Part shown: positions 59,364-64,000 of the stretch, one piece after another | Layout of the letters: each line of letters starts with the position of its first letter | Numbering within the stretch: position 1 is the stretch's first letter | Source of the DNA: an uncultured Flavobacteriaceae bacterium | Lineage (GTDB): Bacteria; Bacteroidota; Bacteroidia; Flavobacteriales; Flavobacteriaceae | Assembly (NCBI GenBank): GCA_905181615.1 | Contig: CAJIYH010000001.1 | Span: 1-64,000, forward strand | Length of the DNA: 64,000 bases | Reading direction: 5' to 3' | Notes under the pieces: model-generated | What the model was told of the DNA's origin: nothing | Databases searched by the model: none | What the model saw: the letters and a program-made list of their open reading frames with translations, nothing else | Program-made: the position numbers and the translations under genes

Positions 59364-61043
59364 ATGTCTGAGCACAACGAATCAAGCCATTTTATAGAAC
59401 AAATTATCCAAGCAGACCTAGATGCAGGTTTTCCTGCCGAAAAGCTACGCTTTCGTTTCCCCCCTGAACCTAATGGATATTTACACATAGGCCACGTAAA
59501 AGCAATTGCCCTTAACTTTAATTTAGGTAAAAAGTATAACGCCCCTGTTAATTTACGTTTCGACGACACCAACCCAGCAAAAGAAAGCATCGAGTATGTC
59601 AATGCCATAAAAAAAGACATTCGATGGCTTGGCTACGAATGGGCAGAAGAAAGATACGCATCGGATTATTTTGATCAACTTTTTGCTTGGGCAAAAGAAT
59701 TAATATCGAAAGGCTTAGCTTATGTAGACCCTCAGGATTCTGAAGAAATGGCTGCTCAAAAAGGAACTCCGACCAGAGAAGGAACAAACAGCCCCTTTAG
59801 AGACACTTCTTCAGAACAAAACCTTGTCCTGTTCAATGAAATGCAAGCAGGCAAACACGCAGAAGGCTCTATGGCGCTTCGAGCCAAAATAGACATGAGC
59901 TCTCCCAACATGCTCCTTAGAGACCCAGTCATATATCGAATACTAAACAAAGACCACCACCGTACTGGTTCTACCTGGTGTATTTACCCTATGTACGACT
60001 GGACCCACGGAGAGTCAGATTATATAGAAGGAATCTCACACTCACTTTGCACACTTGAGTTTAAACCCCACAGAGACCTTTACGAGTGGTTTTTAAGCAA
60101 TCTATCGCCGCTAGAACACCATTATCCAAAACAAAGAGAGTTTGCCCGCCTCAACCTCTCCTACACCGTGACAAGCAAGAGAAAACTCGCAGCTCTTATT
60201 GAAAACAAAACTGTTTCTGGTTGGGATGACCCTAGAATGCCAACAATATCTGGCTTAAGAAGAAGAGGGTATACGCCACAAGCACTTCGTAACTTTGTCG
60301 AAACAGCAGGCGTCTCTAAAAGAGAGAATGTAATTGACGTATCGTTATTAGAATATTGTGTTCGTGAAGACCTTAATTCAAAAGCGTCAAGAGTCATGGC
60401 AGTTCTAGACCCAATAAAATTAGTTATTACGAACTACCCAGAAGGAGCAACCGAAATGCTTGAGGCCGTAAATAATCCAGAAGATGAATCTAAAGGCTCT
60501 CGTCTAATCCCTTTTTCGAAAAACCTTTTTATTGAAAGAGATGACTTTAAAGAAGAGGCCAATCGAAAATATTTTCGTCTAACCCTAGGAAAAGAAGTTC
60601 GCTTAAAAAGTGCTTACATAATCGAGGGACAAAGCGTAGTAAAAGATTCCGCAGGGAATATTATTGAAATACACTGTACATATGATTCTGACAGTAAAAG
60701 TGGATCAGGATCTGAAGCCAGTCAGCGAAAAGTAAAAGGCACAATCCATTGGGTTAGCCAAGACACTTCTATTTCTGCGCAGGTTAATGTATATGATCGT
60801 TTATTTAGTGATGAAAGTCCAGACCAGCATAAAGATCAGGATTTCACAGAATTTATAAATAGAGACTCTTTAGGCCAATTAACAGCAAAAGTAGAACCTT
60901 CCCTAGTTAACCTTCTCCCAGGAACGAACGTACAGTTTCAGCGCTTAGGTTATTTTGTAACAGACATTAACTCTACTTCTGACAACCTTATTTTTAATAA
61001 AACGGCAGGGCTTCGAGACACCTGGTCTAAAAAAAGTAATTAA
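59364..61043 (+). CDS. glnS: Glutaminyl-tRNA synthetase
   Basis: 559 residues, normal for bacterial GlnRS. Class I motifs: PPEPNGYLHIGHVKA (HIGH) and VTSKRKL (KMSKS type). Specific GlnRS segments such as FDDTNPAKE, SMALRAKIDM and MPTISGLRRRGYTPQALRNF are present, followed by the C-terminal anticodon-binding beta-barrels. The organism therefore charges glutamine directly. Single gene with promoter and terminator. Confidence 0.95.
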   Translation: MSEHNESSHFIEQIIQADLDAGFPAEKLRFRFPPEPNGYLHIGHVKAIALNFNLGKKYNAPVNLRFDDTNPAKESIEYVNAIKKDIRWLGYEWAEERYASDYFDQLFAWAKELISKGLAYVDPQDSEEMAAQKGTPTREGTNSPFRDTSSEQNLVLFNEMQAGKHAEGSMALRAKIDMSSPNMLLRDPVIYRILNKDHHRTGSTWCIYPMYDWTHGESDYIEGISHSLCTLEFKPHRDLYEWFLSNLSPLEHHYPKQREFARLNLSYTVTSKRKLAALIENKTVSGWDDPRMPTISGLRRRGYTPQALRNFVETAGVSKRENVIDVSLLEYCVREDLNSKASRVMAVLDPIKLVITNYPEGATEMLEAVNNPEDESKGSRLIPFSKNLFIERDDFKEEANRKYFRLTLGKEVRLKSAYIIEGQSVVKDSAGNIIEIHCTYDSDSKSGSGSEASQRKVKGTIHWVSQDTSISAQVNVYDRLFSDESPDQHKDQDFTEFINRDSLGQLTAKVEPSLVNLLPGTNVQFQRLGYFVTDINSTSDNLIFNKTAGLRDTWSKKSN

Positions 61044-61045
61044 TA

Positions 61046-61077
61046 AAAAAAGGCTCAATATTGTTGAGCCTTTTTTG
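61046..61077 (+). terminator. Terminator of glnS
   Basis: AAAAGGCTCAA and TTGAGCCTTTTTT arms around TATTG; the left A-run also fits the end of the minus-strand SPFH gene. Confidence 0.9.
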
Positions 61078-61093
61078 TGTTATAAAAGAAAGT

Positions 61094-62020
61094 TTATTCT
61101 TTTTTATTTTTTAGGTTTTGTTCTTTCATTGCCTCACCAATTTGGTTGCTTGCGGAAAAAGACGCCACCATATTATTTAACATATCACTTCCGGCTTGTG
61201 GAGAGTTTGGCAGCAATATTAGGTTAGAGTTTGTATGTTCTCCGATGGATTGAAGCGTGTCGTAATGCTGAGTAACAACAATTAGCGCAGAAGCCTCTTG
61301 CGAGTTTATTCCAACACCGTTCAATACGTCTACCGACTCCTCTAAACCACGGGCAATTTCTCTTCTTTGGTCTGCAATACCCTGTCCCTGCAATCGTTTA
61401 CTTTCTGCTTCCGCTTTTGCTTTTTCAACAATTAAAATTCGCGCAGCATCTCCTTCGTATTGCGCAGCAACTTTTTCTCTTTCTGCAGCATTAATTCTAT
61501 TCATGGCTTCTTTTACTTGTGCGTCCGGATCAATGTCTGTAACCAAAGCTTTTATAATGTCATATCCATAATTTGTCATGGCTTCGTTTAGCTCTCCCTT
61601 TACGGCATTTGCAATGTCGTTTTTCTTTTCAAAAACGTCGTCTAACTTCATCTTAGGAACCTCTGCCCTAATTACATCAAAGACATAAGAAGTGATTTGA
61701 TCTTGAGGATAGTCTAATCTATAAAAGGCATCATAAACGCTGCCCGTCACAACCTTGTATTGAACCGAAACCTTCAGTTTTACAAATACGTCATCTTTAG
61801 TTTTGGTTTCTACTATAACATCAAGTTGAAGAATTTTTAGACTCATTCTCCCTGCGACTTTATCGACTAGAGGAATTTTAAGATGTAATCCAGGTTGTCT
61901 AACTGCAACAAACTTTCCGAAGCGCTCAATAATTGCTGCGGTTTGTTGCTTTACTATAAATAGCCCAGATGCAAGAAGCGTAAAGACTAAAAAAATGAGA
62001 ATGTAAGTTGCTATATTCAT
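61094..62020 (-). CDS. SPFH/Band 7 membrane protein (stomatin/QmcA type)
   Basis: 308 residues. One N-terminal membrane helix (YILIFLVFTLLASGLFIVK) followed by the SPFH domain (IIERFGKFVAVRQPGLHLKI; KDDVFVKLKVSVQYKV), a long coiled coil (AEREKVAAQYEGDAARILIV) and a flexible tail. Stomatin-like proteins assemble into cage-like rings that organise membrane proteases such as FtsH. Follows gltX by 18 bp in the same direction. Confidence 0.85.
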   Translation of the reverse strand: MNIATYILIFLVFTLLASGLFIVKQQTAAIIERFGKFVAVRQPGLHLKIPLVDKVAGRMSLKILQLDVIVETKTKDDVFVKLKVSVQYKVVTGSVYDAFYRLDYPQDQITSYVFDVIRAEVPKMKLDDVFEKKNDIANAVKGELNEAMTNYGYDIIKALVTDIDPDAQVKEAMNRINAAEREKVAAQYEGDAARILIVEKAKAEAESKRLQGQGIADQRREIARGLEESVDVLNGVGINSQEASALIVVTQHYDTLQSIGEHTNSNLILLPNSPQAGSDMLNNMVASFSASNQIGEAMKEQNLKNKKE

Positions 62021-62038
62021 AAGGTTTAATTTGGGTTA

Positions 62039-63523
62039 TTAAATATGCTTTTTTAGCATTTCTAAACGATCTAATGTACTACTTTTTCCGATTACTTTTA
62101 TTACCTCTATTATGTCCGGACCAGATAAGCTCCCGACAACGGCCACTCTTAGCGTTTGCATTATTCCGCCCACCCCAATTTCTTTTTCCTTGCAAAATAA
62201 AAAAACAGCATCCTTTAGACTCTCGAGTTGGTTTTTGTCTACCAAGGTTTTAATCTCTGAAATTAAGTTGCTTATGTCCAATTTCAATATTTTCTGCAAC
62301 GCTTTTTCGTCATATGCCGCAGGAGCTTCTAGAAACAGAGCGCACAGCCCGTGGATGTCGTTTAAAAGGACAACGCGCTCCTGTATTAGTTCGCTTATTT
62401 TAGATATTTCACCCACGTCAAATGTATTTGTTAAGTCAGGCCTATGCTCTTTTATCAGAGCCTCCATTTCTTTTTGCTTTAAACGCTGTACGTGTTGTTG
62501 ATTAACCCACTTAGCTTTATCATAATCAAAACGCGCTCCGCCTTTTTGCACATCCTTTAGGTCAAATTCGAAAACAATTTCGCGTAGTGACATAATCTCA
62601 TCTTCGGCTTTAGTGCTCCAGCCTAATTGGGCTATATAATTTAGATGTGCTTCTGGAAGAAACCCCTTTTCTTTATAGCCATCGAATTCTTTTTTCCACG
62701 CAATCGGAAATACAGGATATCCATTTTTATCGCCATCTCTTTTACTTAATTTCCCTTTTCCCGAAGGGTTTAAAATGAGCGGAAGGTGAACGAATTTTGG
62801 CTTTTCCCAACCATAAAACTCGTATAAGAGGGTGTGAATCGGTAATGATGGCAACCATTCTTCTCCGCGAATAACTGTTGTTATTTTCATGCAATGGTCG
62901 TCAATTACGTTGGCTAAATGATAGGTTGGTGTTCCATCTGCTTTTACTAAAACCTTATCCTCAAGCTCGTTGCTGTTCACCCGAACAGTCTTTCTAATTT
63001 CGTCCTCACTAATGACCTCAACATCTGGCAGAACCCAAAGACGAATCGTGTAGGAAGCTCCAGATAGGATTCTTTTTAAGGTTTCTTCTTCAGAGCAATT
63101 AAGGGAATTGTCAAAGGACCCTCTATTTAAATAATTGTATTTAAACGCTCCAGTCTCTTTTTCCGCTAAGGTTCTCGCAGCTGAAAGATTTTCTGCAGAG
63201 TCAAAGGCATAGTAAGCGCCTTTTTTCTCTAACAACACTTTTATGAACTTCTTATATATTGACTGTCTTTCACTCTGTCTATATGGGCCAAACGACCCTG
63301 GTTTTTTCACGCTTTCATCGGGGCTTATTCCTGCCCACTTCAAGCTTTCGAATATATACTCTTCACTTTCCTCTACTTTTCTTTTCTGATCAGTGTCTTC
63401 AATTCTTAAAACAAAAGTCCCTTTGTTTTTTTTAGCATATAAATAATTGAATAGTGCAGTTCTAACCCCACCTATGTGAAGAGGGCCAGTTGGACTCGGA
63501 GCAAAACGGACGCGTTCTTTCAT
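62039..63523 (-). CDS. gltX: Glutamyl-tRNA synthetase
   Basis: 494 residues from ATG at 63523. Class I motifs: APSPTGPLHIGGVRTALFNY (HIGH) and KLSKRDGDKNG (KMSKS type). A longer reading with TTG at 63544 is excluded because its first bases are part of the promoter box (63542-63549), so the mRNA starts inside it. The protein charges tRNA-Glu; with glnS present, it should be the discriminating type. Heads a two-gene unit with the SPFH gene. Confidence 0.95.
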   Translation of the reverse strand: MKERVRFAPSPTGPLHIGGVRTALFNYLYAKKNKGTFVLRIEDTDQKRKVEESEEYIFESLKWAGISPDESVKKPGSFGPYRQSERQSIYKKFIKVLLEKKGAYYAFDSAENLSAARTLAEKETGAFKYNYLNRGSFDNSLNCSEEETLKRILSGASYTIRLWVLPDVEVISEDEIRKTVRVNSNELEDKVLVKADGTPTYHLANVIDDHCMKITTVIRGEEWLPSLPIHTLLYEFYGWEKPKFVHLPLILNPSGKGKLSKRDGDKNGYPVFPIAWKKEFDGYKEKGFLPEAHLNYIAQLGWSTKAEDEIMSLREIVFEFDLKDVQKGGARFDYDKAKWVNQQHVQRLKQKEMEALIKEHRPDLTNTFDVGEISKISELIQERVVLLNDIHGLCALFLEAPAAYDEKALQKILKLDISNLISEIKTLVDKNQLESLKDAVFLFCKEKEIGVGGIMQTLRVAVVGSLSGPDIIEVIKVIGKSSTLDRLEMLKKHI

Positions 63524-63541
63524 TGCCTTTTTAGTTTTATG

Positions 63542-63549
63542 CAAATATA
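63542..63549 (-). promoter_or_regulatory. TAnnTTTG -7 element of gltX (TATATTTG)
   Basis: Perfect consensus on the minus strand, 18 bp before ATG 63523. It fixes the start codon choice. Back to back with the ybeY promoter. Confidence 0.7.
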
Positions 63550-63586
63550 CTCTCTCTTCTTCATTTTCCCATCACATGATATTCTG

Positions 63587-63594
63587 TATATTTG
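63587..63594 (+). promoter_or_regulatory. TAnnTTTG -7 element of ybeY (TATATTTG)
   Basis: Perfect consensus, 7 bp before the ATG at 63602, so the mRNA has almost no 5' untranslated region. Confidence 0.65.
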
Positions 63595-63601
63595 CTGAGA
63601 T

Positions 63602-64000
63602 ATGGAAAAAGTTCGTTTTTACAACCTGCCTACAAAAACCTTATCCGCAAAAGCGATCAAAGATTGGGTTGTTAAATTAGCCAATCACTATGAAGTGCAA
63701 ATTGATAATTTTGCAGTTAACTTTATAAACAAAGAACAAATGTTAGAAATGAACCAAAAGCATCTTAATCACGATACACATACCGACATTTTGACTTTCG
63801 ATTACGGCAATCATCACGTTATAAATGCGGAGCTATTTGTATCAGAGTACATGTGTTCCCTAAACGCGGAAGAAAACGCTCAAACAATTGAAAATGAGAT
63901 GCTTAGACTTATATCACACGGCTTCCTACACACGCTAGGTTTTTCTGATAAAAAGCTATATCAAAAAATATTAATGACAGAACAAGAGGATTTTTGCCTC
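63602..64000 (+). CDS. ybeY: Endoribonuclease YbeY, partial (runs off the window)
   Basis: 133 residues seen. Contains LEMNQKHLNHDTHTDILTFD (family phrase LN..yl..d..TDVLSF) and the zinc site HGFLHTLGFSD (normally HGxLHLxGYDH); the third histidine of the motif is replaced near the end by D-KK in FSDKK. It processes rRNA 3' ends and takes part in ribosome quality control. The C-terminus lies beyond 64000. Divergent from gltX. Confidence 0.9.
   Translation, partial: MEKVRFYNLPTKTLSAKAIKDWVVKLANHYEVQIDNFAVNFINKEQMLEMNQKHLNHDTHTDILTFDYGNHHVINAELFVSEYMCSLNAEENAQTIENEMLRLISHGFLHTLGFSDKKLYQKILMTEQEDFCL

Overview
The window reads as a chromosome segment of a marine member of the Bacteroidota, most likely Flavobacteriaceae. 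The evidence is low GC, promoters of the TAnnTTTG type (upstream of lepA, glnS, rnr, ybeY and gltX), weak ribosome binding sites, and families typical of that group: DUF2452, DUF6090, DUF2807, BspA/DUF285 surface repeats, DUF5011 lipoproteins and a gluconokinase-6-phosphogluconate dehydrogenase fusion. I see no plasmid replication gene, no rRNA and no complete prophage.

The window has two halves. From 1 to about 32 kb lies an accessory region of small genes, mostly secreted, lipoprotein or membrane proteins, embedded in recurring non-coding modules. I call these: leader A (core CTTTAAAAACAGTTTTGTAC, 11 copies, usually just before a start codon); terminator block B (an A-run, a hairpin with arms CCCCCACC and GTGAGGG, then a tail ending in TTTATTTA, about 10 full copies plus partial ones); tail block C (minus-strand peptide end ELTEDDMPVV, about 9 copies); curved block D (eight T-tracts in helical phase, 2 copies); block E (ends in a C-run/G-run hairpin, 2 copies); and a 26-bp inverted repeat (3 copies). 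In several places the order A-gene-B-A-gene-B gives a head-to-tail cassette layout with no integrase in view. Three unrelated proteins share the same leader and almost the same signal-peptide DNA. Phage- or mobile-element-like gene ends (a DUF5681 terminase-small-subunit-like protein and a DNA methyltransferase) occur again and again as fragments, mostly next to B or to the inverted repeat.

Inside this half, 4.5-11 kb carries a metabolic island: an SDR oxidoreductase, an NRAMP-related transporter without the canonical metal-site motifs, an NCS1-type permease and a mannitol 2-dehydrogenase, which together suggest polyol uptake and oxidation. It is bracketed by 1.36-kb direct repeats (about 2.8-4.18 kb and 12.1-13.5 kb; offset 9.35 kb). 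Other cargo includes an exported RidA-like protein, an M48-like peptidase with TPRs (frameshifted), DoxX proteins, a cysteine-rich 48-residue peptide, DUF5011 and BspA-like surface proteins (the latter with at least six frameshifts), and NTF2-like lipoproteins. Many gene remnants (MBOAT, rhodanese, cupredoxin, YCF48-like, ParB-like) show repeated gain and loss.

From about 32 kb to the end lies ordinary housekeeping chromosome: rbfA with a LolC/E-like permease, dusB, lepA, an amidase, a D-threonine-aldolase-like enzyme, the gntK-gnd fusion with a gluconate permease, a cyclophilin, an esterase, universal stress and SulP proteins, an SMP-30 lactonase, an MBL hydrolase, an M1 peptidase overlapping rnpA, rpiB, rnr, a DUF2807 protein, tRNA-Cys, folB, glnS, an SPFH protein, gltX and the start of ybeY. 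The lactonase, gntK-gnd and the gluconate permease make sense together as gluconate handling into the pentose phosphate route. Two short stretches here (39.1-39.6 kb and 46.1-47.0 kb) hold decayed genes.
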